Of a stretch of 15,000 nucleotides of DNA, positions 6,965 through 13,264 are shown piece after piece. Position numbers and translations under genes: made by a program. The stretch's first letter is position 1, and each line of letters opens with the position of its first letter. Source of the DNA: Symbiodinium natans. Taxonomy: Eukaryota; Sar; Dinophyceae; Suessiales; Symbiodiniaceae. The stretch spans positions 457,501-472,500 of the forward strand of contig CAJNDS010002151.1 of the NCBI GenBank assembly GCA_905221605.1, given 5' to 3'. A model generated the notes under the pieces. It saw only the letters and a program-made list of their open reading frames with translations, had not been told where the DNA came from and did no database searches.

Positions 6965-7030
6965 TTCGCGACGCGTCCCACACAACTCGATGGCGCCGTC
7001 CACACCTGCGAACCCCGGGCTTCATCCACG
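6965..7030 (+). CDS. putative exon 15
   Basis: 66 bases between gtcgtgcgag and GTGTAT. All three frames are open. The carried frame reads SRRVPHNSMAPSTPANPGLH, then PR. Frame choice is uncertain. Confidence 0.38.
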
Positions 7031-7066
7031 GTGTATGTGGGGATCTCGGAGAATGCAGCGAGCTAC

Positions 7067-7176
7067 CCTTGTGGACCAAATGAACCCTAAAAGGGTCTGT
7101 GGCTCATATACCCTAATAAGGATTACAGTGGTATAGGGTTATGACCCCAATTTTAGGGTTCATTTGGTCCCCAAGG
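7067..7176. mobile_element. fold-back MITE-like element, family A, 110 bp
   Basis: The 26-base terminal inverted repeats (7067-7092 and 7151-7176) differ at one position. The core GGACCAAATGAACCCTAAAA is mirrored exactly. Inner bases (GGGTC/GACCC, CATATACCCTA/TAGGGTTATG) extend the fold imperfectly. Related ends occur at 11931 and 12230. It is non-coding and intronic. Confidence 0.8.
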
Positions 7177-7436
7177 ACTTTGTCGGGCTGTGTTCGGGGA
7201 TCTCCCCAAAAGTTCCGAAGACCTGTCATTCTAGGGTCTTGGGCTTTTGCATTTGCATGTCTTTAATTGCATAGGTGTTTCTTTTACTGAGATTTAAGTG
7301 GGCATGTGGAACCGACCCTTTTGAGCTTTTAGCAGTTGTGCCTGCATGATAAATAGCTCATCTCAAGTGGTCGAGCACAAATGCCCTCCGGGAAAATTCG
7401 ATGGCTGAAGATCAGCTTTGACTCTCCTATAGACGC

Positions 7437-7462
7437 TAAACCCTAAACCCTAAACCCTAAAG
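7437..7462 (-). repeat. (CCCTAAA)3 array
   Basis: Three units lie about 45 bases before the acceptor of exon 16. Confidence 0.92.
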
Positions 7463-7508
7463 CCCAAACAGACCCTTCAAACTCTCCACAAAATCTGTAT
7501 TCATCCAG

Positions 7509-7575
7509 GCGGTACCATAGAGCGCCATGTGGGGAACTTCGAGAATCCAGAGCAGCCGCTTTGCCTGCAACCACG
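7509..7575 (+). CDS. putative exon 16
   Basis: A good acceptor (ctgtattcatccag|G) and the donor ACG|GTTTAGGG bound 67 bases. The carried frame reads RYHRAPCGELRESRAAALPA, then TT. A second frame (ERHVGNFENPEQPLCLQP) is also open and may be the true one. Confidence 0.5.
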
Positions 7576-7606
7576 GTTTAGGGAGGGTTTAGGGTTTAGG
7601 GTTTGG
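7576..7606 (+). repeat. short TTTAGGG array
   Basis: Four units, one extended to TTTAGGGAGGG, begin at the donor of exon 16. Confidence 0.9.
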
Positions 7607-7799
7607 GGTGAAACCTTGGAGGGTCATGGGTAGCCACAGCTGGGGATATAGGTAGGGTAACCATAGCTGTACTGGGGGTACCTGGTGCCTTACTTACAAC
7701 GTATAACTTGCAGTTATTCACGAACCTCCAGGTAGAATTGAGGGAGCTGGGGGGTTTTCACGACTGCCAAGATTGCCCTGTAGGCCAGTATCTGTTAAC
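7607..7799. other. unique intron interior
   Basis: About 190 bases with no convincing exon or motif. Confidence 0.45.
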
Positions 7800-8093
7800 G
7801 CGGCATCATCTGTGTAAGCTTTCGTTGTTGCTTCACTCCCACGTTCTCGCTCTCTCCCTCAATCTGTTATCTTTATTGATTTCGTTATTTCTTTAATTTA
7901 TTCATTTATCCATTTGCTTATTTCTTTCACGTGCCTTCGCTTGTTCTTTCTTTCTTTATGTCTTCATTTATGTCTTTATTTCTTTCGTTCTTTATTTTGT
8001 TTCGCTCTTCATTTGTTTCCTTCGTTCTTTGTTTCTTTGTTTCTTTCTCTCTCTCCCACGCTCCCTCCCTCCTGCTTCCCTCCCCCCAAGGAA
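7800..8093. repeat. pyrimidine-rich (TTTC/TTTA)n degenerate microsatellite
   Basis: About 290 bases are almost entirely T and C on the + strand, with TTTCTTTC, TTTATTT and CTCTCTC runs grading into CCCTCC. Leu/Ser/Phe-rich open frames here are by-products of the composition. Confidence 0.85.
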
Positions 8094-8150
8094 GTGGGCA
8101 ACACCCCTTGCTGCCCCGCAGCTGAAAAATGCATTGACATGCACATGAAA

Positions 8151-8232
8151 CCCTAAACCCTAAACCCTAAACCCTAAACCCTAAACCCTAAACCCTAAAC
8201 CCTAAACCCTAAACCCTAAACCCTAAACCCTA
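8151..8232 (-). repeat. (CCCTAAA)11 array
   Basis: Eleven perfect units (8151-8227) end nine to fourteen bases before the acceptor of exon 17. Confidence 0.98.
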
Positions 8233-8241
8233 CACCACGAG

Positions 8242-8296
8242 GGAGCCGTTGTGGTGTTGTGGGCCCTTGCACTGGGTGCAAGGGACAATTCAACAG
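8242..8296 (+). CDS. putative exon 17
   Basis: 55 bases between acaccacgag and GTTTGC read GAVVVLWALALGARDNST plus one base. All three frames are open; the choice rests on the carried frame. Confidence 0.45.
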
Positions 8297-8593
8297 GTTT
8301 GCAGGGTAGAATCTCAACCCCAAAACCCCGGACCCGGAGTAGCCCTTTGCTCCCACATATCATAATGTAATAGAGTAAATTATAAAAACAGCGAATAACG
8401 AATAACAACAAAGCAAAAGGAAGGACAACACTAGATTTTATCAATTGGTTTGGTCATTTGGTTTTTATGCGTTTTCAGTTGATTTGCTCCCCTTTTGTAG
8501 GGTTCAGGTCCCCTGAAAAGTCCCTGTAGGCCAAGAAGCGCACCCTTTTGATTCCTAGGGGTACTCTTGGGCTTAAAAACGCAAACCCAACAT

Positions 8594-8637
8594 TAAGCCC
8601 TAAACCCTAGACCCTAAACCCTAAACCCTAAACCCTC
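8594..8637 (-). repeat. CCCTAAA array, about 6 units
   Basis: Units CCCTAAA with AGCCCTAAA and CCCTAGA variants end ten bases before the acceptor of exon 18. Confidence 0.93.
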
Positions 8638-8646
8638 TTTCCTGAG

Positions 8647-8723
8647 GCTCGCATTTGGAGGCAAGAGCTGGTCAACTATTCCGTGCCTCGAGCTTGAGTT
8701 GGTTTTTTAAGGGTACCTGCAGG
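8647..8723 (+). CDS. putative exon 18
   Basis: The acceptor is tctttcctgag|GC and the donor is CAGG|GTTTAGGG. Only the frame carried from exon 17 is open throughout (SHLEARAGQLFRASSLSWFF, then KGTCR). The other two frames contain stops, so this is a genuine test of the chain. Confidence 0.52.
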
Positions 8724-8850
8724 GTTTAGGGTTTAGGGTTTAGGGTTTAGGGTTTAGGGTTTAGGGTTTAGGGTTTAGGGGTCCAAGGTTTTAGGGTTCA
8801 GTGGTTGAAGGGTTTCGGGTTTATAAGGGTTTGTATAGGGCTTAGGGCTT
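8724..8850 (+). repeat. (TTTAGGG)8 array with degenerate tail
   Basis: Eight perfect heptamers (8725-8780) start at the donor of exon 18. Variants such as TTCAGTGG, TTTCGGG and CTTAGGG continue to about 8850. Confidence 0.95.
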
Positions 8851-8943
8851 ATGAGCGTCTGACCACTTCCCAAATGGCAAGTAGAAGGGCTGGCAGGTTT
8901 GTGTTCGCACTGTTTCCGCTCGGTACATGGGACCCTCGGTCCG

Positions 8944-9081
8944 GCTTACCCTTAACTGGGTCTTGGAGTACTATACTTTAATACTTTTCTTGGTTCTGGG
9001 CTCCTATTATAGCTACTTATACCTAAAAAAGTATATACTTTTTTTCCAGGGTCTACTCCAAAGCTAAGTTAAGGGGTGAGC
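8944..9081. mobile_element. fold-back (MITE-like) element, 138 bp
   Basis: GCTTACCCTTAACT..TTGGAGTA at the left is mirrored by TACTCCAAAG..AAGTTAAGGGGTGAGC at the right. AGTATATACTTT-like sequence lies near both inner ends. Intronic, no ORF. Confidence 0.6.
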
Positions 9082-9162
9082 TGTGGAGCCCGAAGACAGA
9101 GTCTGAAGTTTTGAGCTCTCGAAACGTCCATCTGGGCCCCTTAGAGTCTTTTTTCCCTATAA

Positions 9163-9196
9163 AACTCTAAACCCTAAACCCTAAACCCTGAACCCC
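9163..9196 (-). repeat. CCCTAAA array, about 4 units
   Basis: ACTCTAAA, CCCTAAA twice, then CCCTGAACCCC, in the intron between exons 18 and 19. Confidence 0.9.
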
Positions 9197-9250
9197 AAAC
9201 ATGCAAACCTGGTCCCTTTTAATGCCCCCAGCCTCCGAGTACGTCCCAAA

Positions 9251-9339
9251 GGGTCCATGTATCCATATGGTATGTACTTGGGCCTTACAGGGGTTCCCAG
9301 CTTTAGGGATCACATATAGACTCTATGGTACATGGACCC
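9251..9339. mobile_element. fold-back MITE-like element, family B, 89 bp
   Basis: GGGTCCATGTATCCATA is mirrored by CTATGGTACATGGACCC. Internal TACTTGGGCCTTA matches the element at 13057-13159, with which it shares the terminal GGGTCCATGTA. The adjacent CCCTAAA array begins at its right end. Confidence 0.7.
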
Positions 9340-9369
9340 TAAACCCCAAACCCTAAACCCTAAACCCTC
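9336..9369 (-). repeat. CCCTAAA array, about 4 units
   Basis: Units CCCTAAA, CCCCAAA, CCCTAAA, CCCTAAA end eight bases before the acceptor of exon 19 and overlap the right end of the family B element. Confidence 0.93.
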
Positions 9370-9377
9370 TTCACCAG

Positions 9378-9467
9378 GCTTTACATTGTCCGCTTCGATG
9401 CCAGCAGCATCCAGGACTTTGATTCCGGCGAGCGGGGGATGGACCAGGCCTGCATGGTCTGGCCATG
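9378..9467 (+). CDS. putative exon 19
   Basis: The acceptor is ctcttcaccag|G and the donor is CCATG|GTGTTTAGG. Only one frame suits: LYIVRFDASSIQDFDSGERG, then MDQACMVWP, with strong G/C third positions. This is one of the clearest exons. It needs two carried bases, which exon 18 does not supply, so a small exon may be missing near 9232. Confidence 0.75.
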
Positions 9468-9562
9468 GTGTTTAGGATTTAGGGTGTAGGGCTTTTCGGG
9501 TTTAAGGTGTAGGGTTTTGGGTTTAGGGCTTCTTTTCGGGTTTAGGGATGAGGGTTTAGGGT
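9468..9562 (+). repeat. degenerate TTTAGGG array
   Basis: Units GTTTAGGA, TTTAGGG, TGTAGGG, TTTCGGG, TTTTGGG and CTTAGGG begin at the donor of exon 19. Confidence 0.9.
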
Positions 9563-9569
9563 TCCCTAG

Positions 9570-9594
9570 CATGATTGGCACCCTACACCATAGG
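9570..9594 (+). CDS. putative micro-exon 20 (25 bp)
   Basis: gggttccctag|C and AGG|GTTTAGGG enclose 25 bases. With two bases carried from exon 19 it reads CMIGTLHHR and returns the frame to zero, which is what exon 21 requires. It is the second 25-bp candidate, with repeats on both sides. Confidence 0.45.
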
Positions 9595-9643
9595 GTTTAG
9601 GGTTTAGGGTTTAGGGTTTTGGGTTTAGGGTTTAGGGTTTAGG
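9595..9643 (+). repeat. TTTAGGG array, 7 units
   Basis: Seven units, one TTTTGGG, begin at the donor of exon 20. Confidence 0.95.
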
Positions 9644-9742
9644 TATTTGTATGACCATGTCGCAGAAAGCGCGAGCAACGAACTGTACAAACACTATAGA
9701 GATGCAACACACTAATTACTGCCCATCCTGTGCTGTTCACAG

Positions 9743-9806
9743 GCGAATGAACCCACAATACAGGCATCATCGCCTTCAGGCTTAGAAGAAGGAATGCCAA
9801 AACAGG
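9743..9806 (+). CDS. putative exon 21
   Basis: A good acceptor (cctgtgctgttcacag|G) precedes a segment open in one frame only: ANEPTIQASSPSGLEEGMPK, then Q plus one base. It ends CAGG|GTTTAGAG. The other frames have stops. Confidence 0.6.
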
Positions 9807-9858
9807 GTTTAGAGTTTGTAATTTGCAGAGCCTTACGTTCGTTACATGGTCCGCTAGT

Positions 9859-9922
9859 ATGGGCCCTTCAACGGGGGCTCCTTACATAACCCTTAGACAC
9901 CCTCGAAAGCACAAGGGCCCAT
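9859..9922. mobile_element. small fold-back element, 64 bp
   Basis: ATGGGCCCTT (9859-9868) and AAGGGCCCAT (9913-9922) are exact inverted copies. A few further bases pair outside. Confidence 0.45.
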
Positions 9923-9964
9923 GCTTCAGCACCCTTTTAAAGAAGGAAAGGGAGCACATGAAGG

Positions 9965-9987
9965 GTTTAGGGTTTAGGGTTTAGGGA
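9965..9987 (+). repeat. (TTTAGGG)3 array
   Basis: Three perfect units. The 35 bases before it (9930-9964) sit between cttcag and GTTTAGGG and read TLLKKEREHMK in one frame, so they may be another small exon that does not fit the carried frame. Confidence 0.93.
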
Positions 9988-10039
9988 CTACCCAGAGAGA
10001 TTGGTTGAGTCAGAGGGTGTGTTCCAAGGGCGTGGGACT

Positions 10040-10088
10040 GAACCCCAAACCTTGAACCCTAAACCCTAAACCCTTAACCCTAAACCCT
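10040..10088 (-). repeat. CCCTAAA array, about 7 units
   Basis: CCCCAAA, CCTTGAA, CCCTAAA, CCCTAAA, CCCTTAA, CCCTAAA end about 20 bases before the acceptor of exon 22. Confidence 0.92.
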
Positions 10089-10107
10089 GTCACTCTGGCA
10101 TGTCGAG

Positions 10108-10190
10108 GTGACGGTGGACATCTACCAGAGTTGGCTCGCCCCTGCGGACGCTGCTGCGCCCCTCGTTCTACAGGCTCTAAATGGCCAAAA
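10108..10190 (+). CDS. putative exon 22
   Basis: Between ggcatgtcgag and GTAGGT. The zero-carry frame reads VTVDIYQSWLAPADAAAPLV, then LQALNGQ, with G/C-rich third positions. The frame carried directly from exon 21 is open too but looks less protein-like. A small exon may be missing in between. Confidence 0.62.
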
Positions 10191-10276
10191 GTAGGTATTA
10201 TTCACAGACTTTAAAACCCCAATGTAGGTGCTATTTCTATTCTTGGAGCCCTAGGGTGAAGCCCGAAACCCTGAAC

Positions 10277-10318
10277 TTGGGTTTAGGGTTCAGGGTTGAG
10301 GGTTCAGGGTTCAGGGTT
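10277..10318 (+). repeat. degenerate array of TTCAGGG/TTTAGGG
   Basis: Six units dominated by the TTCAGGG variant lie just before the acceptor of exon 23. Confidence 0.9.
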
Positions 10319-10331
10319 TGCGTCCTCGAAG

Positions 10332-10389
10332 CATGCAGCGCGCGGACCAGACTCCCTGCCACGTATACCCCGGACGCCTCGGATGTTAG
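10332..10389 (+). CDS. putative exon 23, possibly terminal
   Basis: After cctcgaag, one base completes a codon from exon 22 (AA|C). The frame then reads MQRADQTPCHVYPGRLGC and TAG at 10387-10389. Alternatively a donor CAC|GTATAC at about 10363 avoids the stop. Confidence 0.32.
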
Positions 10390-10536
10390 ATTTTTTTTGC
10401 AACGGAACTACTAGGAAGTCTGTGGCTAAAAGGAAGTACCGTTAAGTCTCTAGCGGCTAGCTACATTCAACAAACCCTAAACCAAGAACCCTGACCTTAA
10501 ACTAAATCCTAAAGCCAGAATGTTAAGCTACAAGCC

Positions 10537-10684
10537 GTCAGGGTTTATAGGGTTTAGGCCAGGGCCTGTTAAGGGTTTAAGGTTTATAGGGTTTCTAGAA
10601 TTATAGGGTTTAAGGTTTAAGGGGTTTATAGGGTTTAAGGTTTATGGGGTTTATAGGGTTTAAGGTTCATAGGGTTTATAGGGC
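10537..10684 (+). repeat. degenerate array of TTTATAGGG/TTTAAGG
   Basis: About fourteen units of GGGTTTATA and GGGTTTAAGGTTTATA type. This variant dominates here and is rare elsewhere in the window. Confidence 0.9.
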
Positions 10685-10712
10685 TGACAGGGTTTCCAAG
10701 CTCATGCACAAG

Positions 10713-10794
10713 GCTGGAGGGTCAGCGCAAGAAGCGCCCTGCCGACTTGGCTGCCGAGCAGCCACAGAGCCATCCAGAAGCTTGCCGTATGTCC
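10713..10794 (+). CDS. putative exon 24
   Basis: Between atgcacaag and GTATAGG. The frame reads LEGQRKKRPADLAAEQPQSH, then PEACRMS. If not spliced at GTATAG it ends two codons later at TAG. It does not join exon 23 as drawn. Confidence 0.52.
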
Positions 10795-10803
10795 GTATAG
10801 GGA

Positions 10804-10891
10804 AGGGTTTAGGATTTAGGGTGTAGGGTTTAGGGTTGAGGGTTTAGGGTTTAGGGTTTAGGGTTTAGGGTTTAGGGTTTAGGGTTTAGGG
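10804..10891 (+). repeat. TTTAGGG array ending in poly-G
   Basis: Degenerate units, then seven perfect heptamers (10843-10891), run directly into a G homopolymer. Confidence 0.95.
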
Positions 10892-10906
10892 GGGGGGGGG
10901 GGGGGG
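10889..10906. repeat. G18 homopolymer
   Basis: Eighteen G bases continue the GGG of the last telomeric unit. Confidence 0.95.
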
Positions 10907-10949
10907 TCCCTCCTACTCATGTACAAGTTATGTAGCTTGATAAATATAT

Positions 10950-10978
10950 GTGTGACAAGTCTAATAGGCTTGTCACAC
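10950..10978. other. perfect 10-bp stem-loop
   Basis: GTGTGACAAG and CTTGTCACAC flank the nine-base loop TCTAATAGG. No T-run or gene end lies next to it. It is intronic and of unknown role. Confidence 0.6.
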
Positions 10979-11108
10979 GGTTATACTCCTCTCAACAGGG
11001 GATTTTGTGATGTAGGACTCTTGAGGGCGTTGAAGGTCAACAGGGTTCATGGTTCGTTGTAACAGTTGAAAGCCAAGGCAAGTCGGGGGTTGGTTTCTTT
11101 GTTGTCAG

Positions 11109-11145
11109 GCCTGTTCTGGCAGACTCCACCTTTATGAGAATGAAG
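11109..11145 (+). CDS. putative exon 25
   Basis: The acceptor ggtttctttgttgtcag|G and donor GAAG|GTTTAGGG bound 37 bases. The carried frame reads ACSGRLHLYENE plus one base. A second frame (PVLADSTFMRMK) is open as well. Confidence 0.52.
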
Positions 11146-11196
11146 GTTTAGGGTTTAGGGTTTAGGGTTTAGGTTTCAGAGTTTAGAGTTTAGGGT
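11146..11196 (+). repeat. TTTAGGG array, about 7 units
   Basis: Four perfect heptamers at the donor of exon 25, then TTTCAGA and TTTAGAG variants. Confidence 0.93.
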
Positions 11197-11222
11197 TTTT
11201 AAGGGTTTTGGTTCGCTCTTAG

Positions 11223-11283
11223 CTTGCTGGCTCGGCTCTGAGTTTCACGTACCCGGCAGTCGATACGAGGCCTGGATGATAAA
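11223..11283 (+). CDS. putative exon 26
   Basis: Between gttcgctcttag and GTGTTTTGG. With the base carried from exon 25 it reads A-CWLGSEFHVPGSRYEAWMI plus two bases, with G/C-rich third positions. Confidence 0.62.
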
Positions 11284-11288
11284 GTGTT

Positions 11289-11408
11289 TTGGTTTAGGGA
11301 TTCGGGTTTTGGGTTTAGGGGTTTAGGGGTTTCGGGGTGTCGGGGTTTCGGGGTTTAGGGGTTTCGGGGTTTTGGGGTTTTGCTGTTTAGGGTTCAGGGT
11401 GTAGGGTT
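11289..11408 (+). repeat. degenerate array of TTTAGGGG/TTTCGGGG
   Basis: About fifteen units, many eight-base with TTTCGGGG. This is a block of one locally amplified variant. Confidence 0.9.
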
Positions 11409-11413
11409 TGCAG

Positions 11414-11488
11414 CGGAAGAGGCCCTCGGTGTTGCAGGATTTCACTGCAGATCCGAAACCGCAAGCTCCACAACCCCGAGCCTTGTGG
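11414..11488 (+). CDS. putative exon 27
   Basis: 75 bases between gggtttgcag and GTTTAGGG, frame-preserving. All three frames are open. The zero frame reads RKRPSVLQDFTADPKPQAPQ, then PRALW. The frame carried from exon 26 reads GRGPRCCRISLQIRNRKLHN. Confidence 0.52.
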
Positions 11489-11648
11489 GTTTAGGGTTTA
11501 TACAGGCTGGTGGTCTCTTTAAGTAGGTTTCTGTTTTGTAGGGGGTTCTTATGAGGGTATCTGGGGGCTATATGAAGGTATAAGGGTAACAGATAATTCT
11601 AACTGTACTTGTAACCCACTTATAAGCCCCTTTAAGTGCCCTAATGTG

Positions 11649-11695
11649 GTTATAAGTACAGTTATAAGTACAGTTATAAGTACAGTTATAATTAC
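11649..11695. repeat. 12-bp tandem repeat, about 4 copies
   Basis: GTTATAAGTACA occurs three times exactly and once partially. Each unit contains near-palindromic TTATAA. Nearby inverted fragments (ACTGTACTTGTAAC, CTTATAAG) suggest the unit is part of a fold-back element spanning about 11570-11700. Confidence 0.9.
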
Positions 11696-11812
11696 TTACT
11701 AGGTAGCATGAACCTCCAAGTAATACTTGGGCAGAAGGGCCCCCCAAGCATATACTATGTAGGTACATGGATTGTAAACCGTAAACCCAAAGCCCGAGAT
11801 CCTCAACCCTAA

Positions 11813-11866
11813 ACCCCAAACCCTAAACCCTAAACCCTAAACCCTAAACCCTGAACCCTAAACCCA
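11813..11866 (-). repeat. CCCTAAA array, about 7 units
   Basis: Mostly perfect units with one CCCCAAA and one CCCTGAA end ten bases before the acceptor of exon 28. Confidence 0.95.
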
Positions 11867-11876
11867 GGACTGCAAG

Positions 11877-11946
11877 CGTGCACGGACTGATGAGCACACA
11901 GCACACCAGGCGGACGTTTCGAGCTTACCTGGGGGACCAAAAATGA
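11877..11946 (+). CDS. putative exon 28, possibly terminal
   Basis: After caggactgcaag the frame carried from exons 26-27 reads VHGLMSTQHTRRTFRAYLGD, then QK and TGA at 11944. The stop lies inside a family A fold-back end. In another frame the segment stays open to AAG|GTCATAGGGG (11977-11985). Confidence 0.42.
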
Positions 11947-11984
11947 ACCCCACAATTGGGGGCATATACCTTAAAATTAAGGTC
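11931..11984. mobile_element. family A fold-back end, partial
   Basis: GGGGGACCAAAAATGAACCCC followed by ATTGGGGGCATATACC resembles the left end at 12230 and the termini at 7067-7176. The right end is missing, replaced by a TTTAGGG array. Confidence 0.55.
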
Positions 11985-11985
11985 A

Positions 11986-12030
11986 TAGGGGTTTAGGGTT
12001 TAGGGTTTAGGGTTTAGGGTTTAGGGTTTA
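11986..12030 (+). repeat. (TTTAGGG)6 array
   Basis: Six heptamers precede TTTACGGCATACACC. Confidence 0.95.
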
Positions 12031-12144
12031 CGGCATACACCTACCCAAAGAGCCCAGTATTCCTTAATTAGGGGTCCTAGGGATTTAGGGTTTAGGGTTT
12101 ACGGCATACACCTACCCAAAGAGCCCAATATTCCTTAATTAGGG
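12013..12144. repeat. 61-bp direct duplication, 71-bp period
   Basis: 12013-12073 and 12084-12144 differ by one base (G12057/A12128) over the part checked. Each holds telomeric units, CGGCATACACC, TACCCAAAGAGCCCA and ATTCCTTAATTAGGG. Confidence 0.93.
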
Positions 12145-12225
12145 AGTATTGTTCAATTTACATAGGGATTCTTAATGGGATTTAAGGTATATTCCTTGGA
12201 GAAGGGGTATTGGGCTCTTTGGGTA
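12113..12225. mobile_element. fold-back (MITE-like) element, 113 bp
   Basis: TACCCAAAGAGCCCAATA (12113-12130) has an exact inverted copy at 12208-12225. The left arm is also part of the 61-bp duplication. Confidence 0.7.
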
Positions 12226-12228
12226 CCT

Positions 12229-12370
12229 AGGGGACCAAATAAAATGAACCAACGATTGGGGGTCATATACCCTACACTACGATATTCTCTATGAGGGTAT
12301 ATGAACAGAATGTTACTACGATACTCACAATAGGGTATATGAACCATAACACCTTTTTAAGGTTCATTCG
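12229..12370. mobile_element. family A related fold-back element
   Basis: It starts AGGGGACCAAAT..AATGAACC and carries GGTCATATACCCTA mirrored by TAGGGTATATGAACC. It ends near AAGGTTCATT. The arms are less regular than at 7067. Confidence 0.5.
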
Positions 12371-12436
12371 GCGCGCCCACAAGATATTTTGAGCATTGAA
12401 TCTCAATTCCACTTCTGTCTCTCCACCAAAGATCAA

Positions 12437-12524
12437 CCCTAAACCCTAAACCCTAAACCCTAAACCCTAAACCCTAAACCCTAAACCCTAAACCCTAAAC
12501 CCTAAACCCTAAACCCTAAACCCT
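12437..12524 (-). repeat. (CCCTAAA)12 array
   Basis: Twelve perfect units end about 20 bases before the acceptor of exon 29. Confidence 0.98.
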
Positions 12525-12543
12525 GACACACAACATTTGCCAG

Positions 12544-12621
12544 ACTAAGGCATGTGCCCTTAGCAACATGCCCGATCAGGAACTGCAACCTGCAGCCCCT
12601 CTGACCCAGTCTGAAATACTT
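12544..12621 (+). CDS. putative exon 29
   Basis: 78 bases, frame-preserving, between acatttgccag and GTTGTC. The frame reads TKACALSNMPDQELQPAAPL, then TQSEIL. Confidence 0.62.
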
Positions 12622-12629
12622 GTTGTCAA

Positions 12630-12698
12630 CCCCTAAACTCTAAACTCTAAACCCTAAACCCTAAGCCCTAAACCCTAAACCCTAAACCCTAAACCCTT
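12630..12698 (-). repeat. CCCTAAA array, about 9 units
   Basis: Units with ACTCTAAA and CCCTAAG variants fill most of the short intron between exons 29 and 30. Confidence 0.95.
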
Positions 12699-12726
12699 TG
12701 TGTGGGGTACCAACATTCTGTGGTAG

Positions 12727-12820
12727 TGTCGGATGCCACCGTCTATCAGACCACCTGCGCAGTGAAGGACCATGTGCACGACCATGTCCACGAGGACCGC
12801 AACCGCCCTGTGGGCTGAGG
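12727..12820 (+). CDS. putative exon 30
   Basis: After ctgtggtag one frame with very G/C-rich third positions reads SDATVYQTTCAVKDHVHDHV, then HEDRNRPVG and TGA at 12816. Another frame is open to AGG|GTGTGC. Neither joins exon 29 cleanly. It could be a terminal exon. Confidence 0.52.
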
Positions 12821-12840
12821 GTGTGCAGGCTAGTGGTTCA

Positions 12841-12942
12841 CCCTAAACCCTAAACCCTAAACCCTAAACCCTAAACCCTAAACCCTAAACCCTAAACCCT
12901 AAACCCTAAACCCTAAACCCTAAACCCTAAACCCTAAACCCT
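12841..12942 (-). repeat. (CCCTAAA)14 array
   Basis: Fourteen perfect units, the longest in the window, run into CCCTATCAG, which is the acceptor of exon 31. Confidence 0.98.
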
Positions 12943-12947
12943 ATCAG

Positions 12948-13028
12948 CTGCGATGTCTAGAGGAAGATCCCCTTGCTGTCAGAAGCATCCGGGCGTCAAC
13001 CCCTGAAAGCCAAGAAACCCAACCCTAA
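12948..13028 (+). CDS. putative exon 31
   Basis: Directly after ccctatcag the frame reads LRCLEEDPLAVRSIRASTPE, then SQETQP and TAA (13026-13028), the stop lying in telomere-like sequence. No clear donor; a GT at 12995 or a non-GT donor near 13013 is possible. Confidence 0.55.
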   Translation: MRCLEEDPLAVRSIRASTPESQETQP

Positions 13029-13056
13029 ACCCCGAATCGTTTGAGACAAACGCTAG

Positions 13057-13159
13057 GGGTCCATGTACCTAAAATAGGGAATACTTGCTTGGGCCTTAAA
13101 GTACCTCCTATTTAGGGACTTTTTGGGCCCAAGTATATACTAACGAGGTACATGGACCC
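13057..13159. mobile_element. fold-back MITE-like element, family B, 103 bp
   Basis: GGGTCCATGTACCT (13057-13070) has an exact inverted copy at 13146-13159. Inner TACTTGCTTGGGCC and GGGCCCAAGTATA also pair. It is flanked by AAACGCTAGG at 13048-13057 and 13166-13175, a possible target duplication. The relative is at 9251-9339. Confidence 0.75.
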
Positions 13160-13264
13160 TTAGGGAAACGCTAGGCGCCCTTTGTGGGGCCCATGGGGGT
13201 TTCTAGGGTTTGTGGCGTGGACGGTCTATCGGGTTTATGGGGTTTCGAGGCTTTATGGCTTTAG

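Noticed and set aside
7708-8156. Leu/Phe/Ser-rich small ORFs resembling membrane proteins
   Set aside because: They translate a pyrimidine-rich microsatellite. The composition alone explains the hydrophobicity.
10950-10978. Intrinsic transcription terminator
   Set aside because: The stem is perfect but there is no T-run and no bacterial-type gene end. Eukaryotic context makes this call unsuitable.
4803-12942. A true chromosome end
   Set aside because: Arrays are short, in both orientations, and embedded between unique sequences on both sides. A telomere would be one long array at a terminus.
12841-12942. CRISPR-like array
   Set aside because: These are simple tandem heptamers with no spacers, and the context is eukaryotic.
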